Positions 52,885 to 61,790 of a stretch of DNA of 64,000 bases are shown here, in pieces (positions within the stretch are counted from its first letter, which is position 1; each line of letters begins with the position of its first letter). Position numbers and translations under genes: made by a program. The stretch comes from Nisaea sp. (GTDB taxonomy: Bacteria; Pseudomonadota; Alphaproteobacteria; Thalassobaculales; Thalassobaculaceae): NCBI RefSeq assembly GCF_034670185.1, contig NZ_JAXMNY010000001.1, forward strand, positions 1,860,001-1,924,000, read 5' to 3'. The notes below the pieces were generated by a model. It was given only the letters and a program-made list of their open reading frames with translations. It was not told the origin of the DNA and did not search any database.

Positions 52885-53517
52885 CTAGAGCAATCCGTCT
52901 TTACGTCCGGTATCCACCGGTATCGACGAGACCGGAATGTTTCCAACGATGAACCGCTCGCAAACATCCCCGCCGTAAGAGACCGGAAGAACCACACGGC
53001 GCCAGATCTTTCCGCTGAGCCAGATAGGCGCCAGGTGCTCAGAGTAAATCGGCCGGTTCGACTCATAAACAGCCAGATAGACAGCGCGATACATCAACGC
53101 CAGCTCGTGCCGGGTTGTGCGGTTCATTTCGGAGACTGTGCGACCGGTCCAGTCTTTTGACGACGAGTCTGAGATTTCGGTCCCGTACAATCGGTAGCGG
53201 GCGTCGAGACCATACCGGAGCACGTCCAGAATCATGATGTTGCCAACAGCAGGCAGCATGGACAGCATATCGAAATCGGCACGATTATGCAGACCTGTCT
53301 CCGGATCGGCCTTGTCGAGCCAGAGCTTGTAGAGAAACGTGAGCTTCGACTCAGGCAGACTGTCCATCTCCTCAACGAAGCTGATCTTGTGGACGTCGCA
53401 GCCGAACTCTGCCCGGAACTGCCCATCGAGAATGGCGCGTCCGGCCCTACGGATCTCATCATCCGTAAGCTCTGGTTGCTCTACCTGTGAGTGCATTGAA
53501 TTATCTCGATTTTTCAT
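52885..53517 (-). CDS. PAS_5-like domain protein
   Basis: The 210-residue cytoplasmic protein has a charged N-terminus and then a PAS_5-like core: DMLSMLPAVGNIMILDVLRYGLDARYRLYGTEI, GRTVSEMNRTTRHELAL and RVVLPVSYGGDVCERFIVGNIPV. PAS_5 proteins are frequent in Rhodospirillales and have no known output domain. ATG at 53517 with GGTAGG upstream. It is 78 bases downstream of the DUF2384-like gene. Confidence 0.82.
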   Translation of the reverse strand: MKNRDNSMHSQVEQPELTDDEIRRAGRAILDGQFRAEFGCDVHKISFVEEMDSLPESKLTFLYKLWLDKADPETGLHNRADFDMLSMLPAVGNIMILDVLRYGLDARYRLYGTEISDSSSKDWTGRTVSEMNRTTRHELALMYRAVYLAVYESNRPIYSEHLAPIWLSGKIWRRVVLPVSYGGDVCERFIVGNIPVSSIPVDTGRKDGLL

Positions 53518-53594
53518 ATGCCTACCGTGGCAAGAGCGCCAAAAAATGGAAATCGATTTGCGCCCGGATTAAACAAGCGGTTTTGAAAAGCGGA

Positions 53595-54029
53595 TCACAT
53601 CCCCGCTGCTTCCTGCACTACTTTCAAGTGGCGGCGGACAGCCTGTATTTCGTTGATATCACCAATCGCCATGAAGTCCACCGGCGGCTTGCCTTGAAAA
53701 GGATCGAGCCGGTTATTCGCTGTCGGCCAGCTTTCGCCGTTCGTTTCCCCGAAAATCTCGGTCAAACTGCGGTAGATCGCGACGAATGCGGATGTGCGCT
53801 CAAGCTGTTCAGCCGAAAGAATGCCTTTCCAGCTGCCCTCGTCCATAGCAGCCCAGGTCGCCTCATCGACATTCATCAGCTTGGCGGCCTTGCGCTGCGG
53901 CAACGACCAAAGATCGAACAATGTCGCCACTGTCTTGACCGCGACTGGTGTCAGTTCCTTGCGATCCTTGGTTCTTTGCAGGCGATCGTTTTGCGACCTA
54001 TCGCCATGGTCCCCGGAAATGTGATTCAT
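53595..54029 (-). CDS. Xre/MbcA/ParS-type (DUF2384) antitoxin-like protein
   Basis: The 144-residue protein has an N-terminal helical HTH-like part (TLFDLWSLPQRKAAKLMNVD, ATWAAMDEG) and a C-terminal toxin-binding-like domain. The latter shows IYRSLTEIFGETNGESWPTANNRLDPFQGKPPVDFMAIGDINEIQAVRRHL, the WxxxxN-x-x-F-G-x-x-P pattern of the MbcA/ParS/Xre family. In typical systems a RES-domain toxin gene is adjacent; here none is visible on either strand. It may be a solitary antitoxin or a regulator. Confidence 0.8.
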   Translation of the reverse strand: MNHISGDHGDRSQNDRLQRTKDRKELTPVAVKTVATLFDLWSLPQRKAAKLMNVDEATWAAMDEGSWKGILSAEQLERTSAFVAIYRSLTEIFGETNGESWPTANNRLDPFQGKPPVDFMAIGDINEIQAVRRHLKVVQEAAGM

Positions 54030-54266
54030 AGTCCAATAAACCCTTGCCGAAGTATTTCGTGTCGGCTCCCCTGCGTGCGCGGTGGCACATGCCCGCCGTT
54101 CAAGCGGCAGGTCAATCTTTAGAAGTCAATAAAAGCACAGCACTCATATCATTGTCGTAACAAATATACTTCATGCGACCTTAAATTCCAAGTATCGCAC
54201 ATCTTAATTAAAATAAAACTTTACCGAAATTCAGTGAAAAATTTTCTAAACAAATACTATATTTCG

Positions 54267-55073
54267 TCAATCTGACGCCATATCGGTCAGCCTGTCCAAC
54301 CTCAACCTGTGACGATGATCAGAAAGGCGCCGACTGATGGCGAATACAGCCCCGGTAACTCCAATTGCCGTTGCCCCGGCGATGAGGAACATGACCAGAA
54401 GCTGATACTTCACTGCCTCGACCGGGTCGATCCCGGCTAGGATCTGACCGGTCATCATCCCGGGCAGAGACACCAGGCCCGTCGCCGCCATCGAATTGAT
54501 GGTCGGGGTCATGGCGGTCTTGAGCGCGGACCGGACCATTGGCTGCGTCGAAAGCCGGAATGATCGGCCAAGAGTCAGCTGCGCCTCTACGGCATTCCTG
54601 CCATCAGCCAGCGCGCCGGTTATCGACCGAATGGCCAGCGCCACGCCAGTCATGCAATTGCCCAGCACCATGCCGAGCAACGGCAACAGATATTGCGGGT
54701 GATACCAGGGGTCGGCCGCAACCTGTGTGATCAGGGCAAAACTCATCACCAGCAGGGCCGCCAACGTCATCACGCCGGCACCCAGGCCATAGGCCCAGAA
54801 GCCTTTCAGACGCCGGTCCTGCCGCGCCATTGCCTCGTATCCGGCGAAACCAAGCATCACCAGCACGGCAAACCCGGTCCAGAAAGGCGAGACACTGGCC
54901 AACAGGAAGTCGAGGATCAGCCCGATCAGCAGGAGCTGCACAACCATCCGAGCCGCAGAGATGGCAAGGCTTCGCGCAAGACCGAGCGAGAGGGCGACAG
55001 AGATCGCGCCGTTGATCAGAAGCAGGGAGGCCGCCAGTGCAAGATCGGCATAGTCGAGCGTCACGTAATTCAT
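54267..55073 (-). CDS. fetB: ABC exporter permease, FetB/YbbM (UPF0014) type
   Basis: The 268-residue protein has about seven segments and the FetB landmarks: LLLINGAISVALSLGLARSLAISAARMVVQLLLIG, VLGNCMTGVALAIRSIT and LVSLPGMMTGQILAGIDPVEAVKYQLLVMFLIAG. FetAB is proposed to export iron and protect against oxidative stress. Overlaps the ATPase gene by 4 bases. Confidence 0.92.
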   Translation of the reverse strand: MNYVTLDYADLALAASLLLINGAISVALSLGLARSLAISAARMVVQLLLIGLILDFLLASVSPFWTGFAVLVMLGFAGYEAMARQDRRLKGFWAYGLGAGVMTLAALLVMSFALITQVAADPWYHPQYLLPLLGMVLGNCMTGVALAIRSITGALADGRNAVEAQLTLGRSFRLSTQPMVRSALKTAMTPTINSMAATGLVSLPGMMTGQILAGIDPVEAVKYQLLVMFLIAGATAIGVTGAVFAISRRLSDHRHRLRLDRLTDMASD

Positions 55074-55669
55074 GCACCGCTCTCCGGAACCAGCTTGCCC
55101 TCTTCAAGACGATAGCCTTGCCGGGCGACGCGGGTGAATTGCCTGGGATCGTGGGTCACAAAAAGACAGCATCCGCCAGCCTCGCAATGCTCTCCGACAA
55201 ACTCCTCGACCACCGCCGTTGCCGCTTCGTCGAGAGCGGATGTCGGCTCGTCCAGCAACAGGCAGCGGGGACGGTTCTCCAGAAGTCGGACGAGCCCGAG
55301 ACGCTGACGCTCCCCGGAGGAGAGGCGGGAGACAGACCAGTCTCCCGCTGCCGGGTCCAACCCCAGCCGTTCGGCCATGGGCTGACAGGCACTCCAGTCG
55401 GTAAAATGCGCCGAGACACGGTCAGCCCACCAGCCGGGCTCCGCAGGCAGATAGCCGACCTGCCGCCGCCAATCGGGCGCCGGCATGCTGTTACGGTCCT
55501 GGCTGTCCAGTGCGACAGTTCCGTCAGCGGGGTCGAGATCCGCAATCGTCCGGAGGAAAAGCGATTTCCCGGAGCCGGAGCGGCCATGCAAGGCGACACA
55601 TTCTCCCACCCCTATTTCCAGATCAAGCGGTCCAAGGTGAAGACGTGTCAGGCCCTTGATTACCAGCAT
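55070..55669 (-). CDS. fetA: ABC ATPase, FetA/YbbL type
   Basis: The 199-residue ATPase has Walker A ALHGRSGSGKSLFLRT, signature SRLSSGERQRLGLVRLL and Walker B CLLLDEPTSALDEAA. Size and SSGERQR are typical of FetA. It pairs with the permease whose start overlaps its stop. Confidence 0.92.
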   Translation of the reverse strand: MLVIKGLTRLHLGPLDLEIGVGECVALHGRSGSGKSLFLRTIADLDPADGTVALDSQDRNSMPAPDWRRQVGYLPAEPGWWADRVSAHFTDWSACQPMAERLGLDPAAGDWSVSRLSSGERQRLGLVRLLENRPRCLLLDEPTSALDEAATAVVEEFVGEHCEAGGCCLFVTHDPRQFTRVARQGYRLEEGKLVPESGA

Positions 55670-55683
55670 TTCGAAGGCTGCAT

Positions 55684-56328
55684 TCAGGCGGCCTCGATTT
55701 TTCCTGCGTCATAATCTTCCATGGCGGTCAGGACCTCTTCAAGCGACCGACGCGCTCCCGTCTGCAGATATTCCATCGCCCGCAGTGAGGCCTCATGGGC
55801 TTCCGTACTGGAGCCGGCAACGCAATCCTCGATAACGCGGCAGAAATAGTCTGACTGATGGCCGTCGACAAACGTGTAATGCACGCATACATCGGTCAGA
55901 CCGCCGACCAGAAGCAACGTGTCCACCTTCAGGCCCCGTAACAGGATTTCGAAATCAGTCCCGAAGAAGGCGGAATAGCGACGCTTGCGGATGAGATAAT
56001 CCTCCGGACGAAAATCCATTTCCGCAACCGCGATGTCCGTATTGGGGTTTCCCTCCAGACAGTGCACGTCCTCGTCGCCATCCAGCTCACGTTCGAAATC
56101 TACAAGGTCCGGACGATGCACTTCCTGGATGAAGATCACCGGAATATTGCTCTCCCGCGCCTTATCGATCGCGGTTCGGGCAAGAATCATCCGCTCCTTG
56201 TATCCGGGCATGTTGTCGATCGAGCGGACTTCACTGTCGTCAATGAAAGTGCTCGCCTGAATGTCGATGACGATCAGGGCCGGCCGGCCCTCGATCAGGC
56301 CGCGCTTGGACTTCACTGCATTGGCCAT
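55684..56328 (-). CDS. Isochorismatase-family cysteine hydrolase
   Basis: The 214-residue protein has the isochorismatase fold: PALIVIDIQASTFID with the catalytic Asp, KRRYSAFFGTDFEILL with the catalytic Lys, and VGGLTDVCVHYTFVDGH with the Cys. The residues differ from those of PncA at 1265, so it is a separate subgroup. The substrate may be a small amide or carbamate, and the guanidine exporter 166 bases away on the opposite strand is a suggestive neighbour. Confidence 0.9.
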   Translation of the reverse strand: MANAVKSKRGLIEGRPALIVIDIQASTFIDDSEVRSIDNMPGYKERMILARTAIDKARESNIPVIFIQEVHRPDLVDFERELDGDEDVHCLEGNPNTDIAVAEMDFRPEDYLIRKRRYSAFFGTDFEILLRGLKVDTLLLVGGLTDVCVHYTFVDGHQSDYFCRVIEDCVAGSSTEAHEASLRAMEYLQTGARRSLEEVLTAMEDYDAGKIEAA

Positions 56329-56427
56329 GGCTTATCCTCGGAAGGGCTGCTGCTCTGGACTATCCTTTCAGCCCGGCGCCGCTTGCGCAATGCCTTGCTG
56401 AGGCTCGGCACCAAGGCTAAACTCAGC

Positions 56428-56477
56428 GATGCAGGACGACCTCCCCGCATCGGGCAAATTCATCGGGACGACCCGAT
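56428..56477 (+). promoter_or_regulatory. Guanidine-II (mini-ykkC) riboswitch
   Basis: Two hairpins with ACGA loops lie upstream of an SMR exporter gene. The first is AGG-ACGA-CCT (56433-56442), extended by GATGC (56428-56432) with GCATC (56447-56451) around a CCCC bulge. The second is ATCGGG-ACGA-CCCGAT (56462-56477). GGGAGG follows at 56483. Paired ACGR-loop hairpins directly before a SugE/Gdx gene are the hallmark of guanidine-II riboswitches, which raise translation when guanidine is bound. Confidence 0.88.
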
Positions 56478-56493
56478 CTAACGGGAGGCAGAG

Positions 56494-56808
56494 ATGCCTT
56501 GGATTCTCCTGGCACTTGCCGGACTTCTCGAAGTGGTATGGGCTTTCGCCATGAAGCAGTCCGACGGATTCACGCAAGTGGTACCGACAACCATCATGGC
56601 CATTGCCATGGCCGGTTCCTTTGCGCTTCTGGCTATCGCCATGCGCAACCTGCCGCTCGGCACCGCTTACATGATCTGGACAGGCATCGGCGCCATCGGT
56701 GCATTCCTGGTCGGCGTACTGATCCTCGGAGAAACTCTCACCCCGATGCGCGCGGCTGCGGCATGTCTGATTGTTTCCGGAATGGTCATGATGAAAGCGG
56801 CTGAGTGA
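56494..56808 (+). CDS. gdx: SMR guanidinium exporter (Gdx/SugE)
   Basis: The 104-residue protein has four membrane segments and the SugE/Gdx pattern: PWILLALAGLLEVVWAFAMKQSDGF with the conserved membrane Glu13, LPLGTAYMIWTGIGAIGAFLVG and GETLTPMRAAAACLIVSGMVMMK. SMR members of this group with a guanidine riboswitch export guanidinium in exchange for protons. GGGAGG precedes the ATG by 5 bases. Confidence 0.94.
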   Translation: MPWILLALAGLLEVVWAFAMKQSDGFTQVVPTTIMAIAMAGSFALLAIAMRNLPLGTAYMIWTGIGAIGAFLVGVLILGETLTPMRAAAACLIVSGMVMMKAAE

Positions 56809-56818
56809 CCGCAGCGAC

Positions 56819-57991
56819 TTAACCCGCCCGCGGCAACTGATCCTCGACGAGCTGGCTCCAGTAGCTGGCACCCCAGGGCAAAGCCTCATCGTTGAAATCG
56901 TATCCGGCATTGTGCAGCATCTTGCCCTCGCCGCCACCGCCATTACCCATCCAGATATAGCAACCCGGCTTCTTCTCCAGCATGAAGGCGAAATCCTCGC
57001 CGCCCATGCTCGGGGTCGGGTCGCGCACGACCATCTCGTTGCCGACCAGACGCTCGGCGACCTGCGCGGCGATCTCCGACTCGGCCTCGGAATTCACGGT
57101 CGGCGGGTAGCGCTTTTCATAGCGCAATTCGGCGGTCGCACCGAAACCGGCGCAGACACCATCGATGATCTGCTTCATCTTCGGCTCGATCATGTCCCGC
57201 ACTTCCGGCCGGAAAGACCGGGTGGTACCGGCGAGCTGAACCATGCCGGGGATGACGTTGTAGGCGTCGCCACCATGGATCTTGGTGACGGAGACCACCA
57301 CAGCATCCATCGGATCGACATTGCGGCTGGCAATGCTCTGCAGGGCCGTGACCACCTGGGCGGAGACCAGGATCGGATCGATACCGAGATGCGGCATGGC
57401 GCCATGCCCGCCGACACCCTTGATGTCGAGTTCGAACATGTCATAGGCGGCCATCATCGGGCCCGGACGCACCGCGACGGTGCCGACCGGCATGCCCGGC
57501 CAGTTATGCATGCCCCAGACTGAATCCACTGTGAATTTGTCGAACAGGCCTTCCTCGACCATCACCCGGCCGCCGCCCTCGTTCTCTTCAGCCGGCTGGA
57601 AGATGAACTGGACTGTGCCGGAGAAGTTCCGGGTTTCCGCGAGATACTTGGCCGCGCCGAGCAGCATGGTGGTATGCCCGTCATGGCCGCAGGCATGCAT
57701 CTTGCCGGGATTTTCCGAGGCATACTCGGCACCGGTCTGCTCAGTGATGTCGAGCGCGTCGATGTCCGAGCGCAGGCCAATAGCACCGCCCTCGCCATTG
57801 CCTTTCAGCGTGCCGACCACGCCGGTTCCGGCAAGTCCGCGATGGACCTCAATGCCAAAGCTTTCAAGCTTCTCGGCGATAAAGGCCGCGGTCCAATGCT
57901 CCTCGAAAGCTGTTTCGGGGTGCCGGTGCAGCTCACGCCGCCACGCAGTCATTTCCTCGTGGAACTCGGCGATCCGATTATTGATGGGCAT
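56819..57991 (-). CDS. M20-family amidohydrolase (hippurate hydrolase-like)
   Basis: The 390-residue enzyme has the metal-binding M20 marks: WRRELHRHPETAFEEHWTA, MHACGHDGHTTMLLGAA, QPAEENEGGGRVMVEEG and the dimerisation-domain GVGGHGAMPHLGIDP. It hydrolyses N-acyl amino acids or related amides. ATG at 57991, preceded by GGAG; the longer frame to 58153 would run into the next gene. It lies after the amidohydrolase at 58050 on the same strand. Confidence 0.93.
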   Translation of the reverse strand: MPINNRIAEFHEEMTAWRRELHRHPETAFEEHWTAAFIAEKLESFGIEVHRGLAGTGVVGTLKGNGEGGAIGLRSDIDALDITEQTGAEYASENPGKMHACGHDGHTTMLLGAAKYLAETRNFSGTVQFIFQPAEENEGGGRVMVEEGLFDKFTVDSVWGMHNWPGMPVGTVAVRPGPMMAAYDMFELDIKGVGGHGAMPHLGIDPILVSAQVVTALQSIASRNVDPMDAVVVSVTKIHGGDAYNVIPGMVQLAGTTRSFRPEVRDMIEPKMKQIIDGVCAGFGATAELRYEKRYPPTVNSEAESEIAAQVAERLVGNEMVVRDPTPSMGGEDFAFMLEKKPGCYIWMGNGGGGEGKMLHNAGYDFNDEALPWGASYWSQLVEDQLPRAG

Positions 57992-58020
57992 TGGATAATC
58001 CGCTCCGTTGGTTGAATTCA

Positions 58021-58040
58021 AAAGGCCGCGTTTGCGGCCC
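58021..58040 (-). terminator. Hairpin after the amidohydrolase gene
   Basis: On the minus strand GGCCGC-AAAC-GCGGCC is followed by TTTTG, 10 bases beyond the stop of the gene at 58050. A nearly identical stem, CCGC-GTTA-GCGG, is encoded 18 bases earlier inside the end of that gene. Confidence 0.75.
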
Positions 58041-58049
58041 AAGTTCAGA

Positions 58050-59321
58050 TCAAAAAGCCGCGTTAGCGGCCGAAGCAAAGCGGAGCACATTGTCCGCAGG
58101 GCTGCGTGTCTCGTGCTCGGTGGAGTCAGTCCTGATCCGGGCCGGAACGCCATTCTTCACCACCATACGATGGTTGGCCCGATCCGCAACCCGGTCGATA
58201 TCGGCCAGCGGATCGCCATCGACGATCAGCAGATCGGCATGATTGCCTACGGCGACGGTGCCGCGTTCCTCCAGCCCCATAAGGTCGATGCCGTTGCGGG
58301 TGGAGAAGATAATCGCGTCCATTGGCGCAATACCGATATCGACCATGTAACGCAGCTCCAGAGCGTTCTTGCCGTGCTTGTTGAACGGCGTGCCCGCATC
58401 GGTGCCCATGGCGATCTTGCCGCCCGCCTTGTAGAACATCTGGATCGACTGGATATGCCGTTCCTCGACCCGGATGGCCTTTTCCACGGCTTGAGCCGGG
58501 ATGCCGTTATCCTTGTTGGAAACGATGTTCTTCACCGCCGCCAGGGTCGGCACCAGATAGGTCCCGGCCTCCAGCATTTCCTTCAGGCACTGCTCGTCCA
58601 TGAAGATACCGTGCTCGATGGAGGCAACGCCGGCGCGGACGGCGTTCAGGATACCAAGACCGCCCTGGGCATGGCTGGCGGCGCGCTTGTGGAACCGTTT
58701 GCCTTCAGCCACCCCGGCGGCCATTTCCTCGGCCGTGAAATGCGCATCTTCCGGACTGACACCCGGGGTCATCACGCCGCCGGTCGCCATCAGTTTGATC
58801 AGATCAGAGCCGGCATGGATCTGCTCGCGCACGGCCTTGATCACCTCATCCGGCCCGTCCGCAATGCGGCCGTTGCGGTTGCCGTGTCCGCCGGTCATGC
58901 AGATGATCTTGCCGGAACAGAGAATGCTCGGACCGATCTGGGCGCCGCTATTGCAGGCATCGCGCACCGCGAGCTCCAGATAGTCCTTGCCGCCGCAGTC
59001 GCGCAGCGCGGTGATGCCGCCCATCAGCGAGATCTGCGCGTGCTTGTAAGCCGCCATGGTGATCTGGCCCGGCGTCATCATCGACTGAACCGAAACCGGG
59101 TTGCCCTCGCCGCCCATGCAGAGATGCACATGACAATCGACCAGCCCCGGCAGCAGCGTGCCGCCGGTGAAATCAACCCGCAAACCGGTAAAACCCTGGA
59201 AACGATCACGCGGCGCCACCTCGGCAATCCTGCCGTCACGCACCATCACGCCGTGATTTTCGAGATTAGCGCCCTCTCCGTCGAGAATTGCACCGCCCTC
59301 ATAAAGGGTTTCAGTAGTCAT
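58050..59321 (-). CDS. Metal-dependent amidohydrolase (imidazolonepropionase/prolidase-like)
   Basis: The 423-residue enzyme of the amidohydrolase superfamily has GTLLPGLVDCHVHLCMGG with the His-x-His metal ligands, a K in SDLIKLMATGG for the carbamylated lysine, HAQGGLGILNAVRAGVASIEHG and GTDAGTPFNKHGKN. The set corresponds to the Sgx9260/imidazolonepropionase-like group acting on N-acyl amino acids or dipeptides. It is the first gene of the minus-strand pair with the M20 peptidase, suggesting degradation of one amide-linked substrate class. Confidence 0.93.
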   Translation of the reverse strand: MTTETLYEGGAILDGEGANLENHGVMVRDGRIAEVAPRDRFQGFTGLRVDFTGGTLLPGLVDCHVHLCMGGEGNPVSVQSMMTPGQITMAAYKHAQISLMGGITALRDCGGKDYLELAVRDACNSGAQIGPSILCSGKIICMTGGHGNRNGRIADGPDEVIKAVREQIHAGSDLIKLMATGGVMTPGVSPEDAHFTAEEMAAGVAEGKRFHKRAASHAQGGLGILNAVRAGVASIEHGIFMDEQCLKEMLEAGTYLVPTLAAVKNIVSNKDNGIPAQAVEKAIRVEERHIQSIQMFYKAGGKIAMGTDAGTPFNKHGKNALELRYMVDIGIAPMDAIIFSTRNGIDLMGLEERGTVAVGNHADLLIVDGDPLADIDRVADRANHRMVVKNGVPARIRTDSTEHETRSPADNVLRFASAANAAF

Positions 59322-59380
59322 GATTTATCCTCACCGGGCCTGTCGGGCCCGCTCTTTGTTCGCTGCGTTTGTTGTCGTCT

Positions 59381-60295
59381 TTAGACGTGTAATACGGAAG
59401 GCAGGTCGGCCAGGGCCGCGTTGATCCGTGCCTCATTCAACTCCGGAGACTGGGCTCCTGGCAAGGTACAGATGACACCGCTCGCAGCCGCCGCGCGCCG
59501 CGCCGCGTCCAGCAAGCTCGCTCCCCGATCCAGTGCGGCAGCCAGAACGCCGCAGAACGTATCGCCCGCGCCCACAGTGTCGACCGGCTGAATGGGCAGC
59601 GCCGGCACCTGGAAACAGTGTCCTTCCGACGCGACGACAACGCCTTGCGCCCCGATGGTCATAATTCCCGTGCCCCGGCAGAGCCCCGCGAGACCGCGGG
59701 CGAGATCCGCGTTCTCAAGTCCGGCGCTGGCCCCGAGCAGGCCCATAGCCTCCTCCTCGTTTGCGATAAGGATATCGACATCGGCGATAGCAGCCGTTGA
59801 GAGCGGACCAAGCGGGGCATCGTTCAGAATCACCCGGCATCCCCGTGTTCGGGCACGCCGGATTGCTATTTCGGTATCAGCCTGAGGCAATTCCATTTGC
59901 AGAAGCAGGGTTGCTCCTTCGGCCAACAGATCGTCCGACAGCCAATCCGCCGAGGCCTTCATGTTAGCGCCGCTGGCAACGAGGATCTGGTTCTCCCCGC
60001 TCTCCTCGACCGAGATGACTGCTGTGCCGGTTACGCCTTCCACGGCATGAATGCCGGAAATGTTCACACCGGCATCAGCAAGCGCGTCCAGACAGGGCGC
60101 CGCGTTCGCATCCTGCCCGACAGCACCGACAAAGCGGACAGCGGCACCGTCCCGGGCAGCGGCGGCGGCCTGATTCGCGCCCTTCCCGCCGGGGCAGAAA
60201 GTGAAACTGTCGGTCAGCACGGTCTCCCCGCGCCGGGGTAATTTGGCAAAGGAAAAGAAAAGGTCGGCGTTTATGGATCCGAACACGACGATCAT
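59381..60295 (-). CDS. rbsK: Ribokinase (PfkB family)
   Basis: The 304-residue sugar kinase has the PfkB motifs: FCPGGKGANQAAAAARDGA (sugar-binding GG) and PVDTVGAGDTFCGVLAAALD, in which the Asp of GAGDTFCG is the catalytic base. NADLFFSFAKLPRRGETV is typical of ribokinase proper. It phosphorylates ribose or a similar pentose at O5. No ribose transporter is near. Sixty bases before the divergent sugar-nucleotide gene. Confidence 0.93.
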   Translation of the reverse strand: MIVVFGSINADLFFSFAKLPRRGETVLTDSFTFCPGGKGANQAAAAARDGAAVRFVGAVGQDANAAPCLDALADAGVNISGIHAVEGVTGTAVISVEESGENQILVASGANMKASADWLSDDLLAEGATLLLQMELPQADTEIAIRRARTRGCRVILNDAPLGPLSTAAIADVDILIANEEEAMGLLGASAGLENADLARGLAGLCRGTGIMTIGAQGVVVASEGHCFQVPALPIQPVDTVGAGDTFCGVLAAALDRGASLLDAARRAAAASGVICTLPGAQSPELNEARINAALADLPSVLHV

Positions 60296-60362
60296 GATCT
60301 GCTTCCGTCCGGTGCTGTATGTTAGTAAGTCTTTCTAGATACAGAAATTGCGAAGTTTACAC

Positions 60363-61790
60363 ATGATTTATCCAGTCATTCTTTCTGGCGGCTCCGGCAC
60401 GCGGCTCTGGCCTGTCTCGCGCGCACTCTATCCGAAGCAACTGCTGCCAATGCTGTCCGACAAGACAATGCTGCAGGAAACCGCGCTTCGGTTTCCGGAA
60501 GGCACGGGCTTCGGTGCGACCTCCGTGATCTGCAATGCCGAGCACCGCTTCGCCGTGGCGGAGCAACTGCAGAGCGCCGGTATCAAGCCCTCCGCGATCA
60601 TGTTGGAGCCAGAGGGCCGGAATTCCGCACCTGCCGCCGCGATCGCCGCCCTGCATGTGCAGAGCATCGATCCCGAGGGACTGGTGCTGCTGCTCGCCTC
60701 CGATCACCGGGTCGAGCGGCCGGAAGCATTCCGAGCGGCCGTCGAAACCGGCGCTGTTGCAGCCCGCGCCGGACAGATGGTCACCTTCGGCATCACGCCT
60801 GACCGGCCTGAAACCGGCTATGGCTATATCCGGCGCGACGGCACGCTGGACGGTATGGACGGCTGTTACGCCATTCAGGGCTTTGTCGAGAAACCGGATC
60901 GTGGGACAGCGGAAGCCTATCTCGCTTCCGGAGATTATTACTGGAACAGCGGCACCTTTCTGTTCCGCGCCACCGATTTCCTGATCGAATTGAAACGCCT
61001 AGCGCCGGATATCCTCAAAGCAGCCAAAGCAGCGCTGGACAAGGGGCTCTCCGATCTGGACTTCCGCCGGCTCGACGCAGACGCCTTTGCCAAGGCGCCT
61101 TCTATCTCACTCGATTATGCGGTGATGGAAAAAACCGACCTCGGCGCGGTTGTCCCTCTCGACGCAGGTTGGTCCGATGTCGGTTCCTGGAGTGCCCTCT
61201 GGGCCGTACAGGACAAGGACACGGACGGTAATGCCGTGCAAGGCGATGTCTGGCTTCACAATACGAGGAATACACTGGTTCGAGCGGAAACCCGGCTGGT
61301 CACCGTGATCGGTGGCGAGGACCTGATAGTGGTCGAATCCCCCGATGCCATTCTGGTTGCGTCGATGGAGGCGGACCAGGACGTCAAGCTGGCGGTCGAG
61401 GTGCTGAAGGAAGCGGGACGCCCGGAGGCAATCAGCCATGCAACAACGCACAGGCCATGGGGTAACTACCGGAACATCGACAGCGGTGACGGGTACCAGG
61501 TGAAGCGGATCACCGTCACACCGGGCGGCCGTCTCTCCCTGCAGAGCCACAAACACCGTGCCGAGCACTGGACGGTGATCAAAGGCAAGGCCCGGGTCAC
61601 GCGGGGGCCGACGATGGACCGACTGGATGTGGTTCATCTCGATGCGGACCAGTCCATCGACATTCCGCTCGGCTGGATCCATCGTTTGGAGAACCCGACG
61701 GACGAGCCGCTGATCATCGTCGAGGTTCAGTCCGGCTCCTATCTCGGCGAAGACGATATCGAACGCTTCGACGATCAGTACGGACGATGA
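60363..61790 (+). CDS. manC: Mannose-1-phosphate guanylyltransferase/mannose-6-phosphate isomerase (type II)
   Basis: The 475-residue bifunctional protein has a nucleotidyltransferase domain (PVILSGGSGTRLWPVSRALYPKQLLP at the start, ASDHRVERPEAFRAAV, then FVEKPDRGTAEAYL) and a C-terminal cupin isomerase domain (RPWGNYRNIDSGDGYQVKRI, RLSLQSHKHRAEHWTVIKG). It makes GDP-mannose for surface polysaccharides. ATG at 60363. The stop overlaps bluB by 4 bases, an odd pairing with no obvious metabolic link. Confidence 0.95.
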   Translation: MIYPVILSGGSGTRLWPVSRALYPKQLLPMLSDKTMLQETALRFPEGTGFGATSVICNAEHRFAVAEQLQSAGIKPSAIMLEPEGRNSAPAAAIAALHVQSIDPEGLVLLLASDHRVERPEAFRAAVETGAVAARAGQMVTFGITPDRPETGYGYIRRDGTLDGMDGCYAIQGFVEKPDRGTAEAYLASGDYYWNSGTFLFRATDFLIELKRLAPDILKAAKAALDKGLSDLDFRRLDADAFAKAPSISLDYAVMEKTDLGAVVPLDAGWSDVGSWSALWAVQDKDTDGNAVQGDVWLHNTRNTLVRAETRLVTVIGGEDLIVVESPDAILVASMEADQDVKLAVEVLKEAGRPEAISHATTHRPWGNYRNIDSGDGYQVKRITVTPGGRLSLQSHKHRAEHWTVIKGKARVTRGPTMDRLDVVHLDADQSIDIPLGWIHRLENPTDEPLIIVEVQSGSYLGEDDIERFDDQYGR

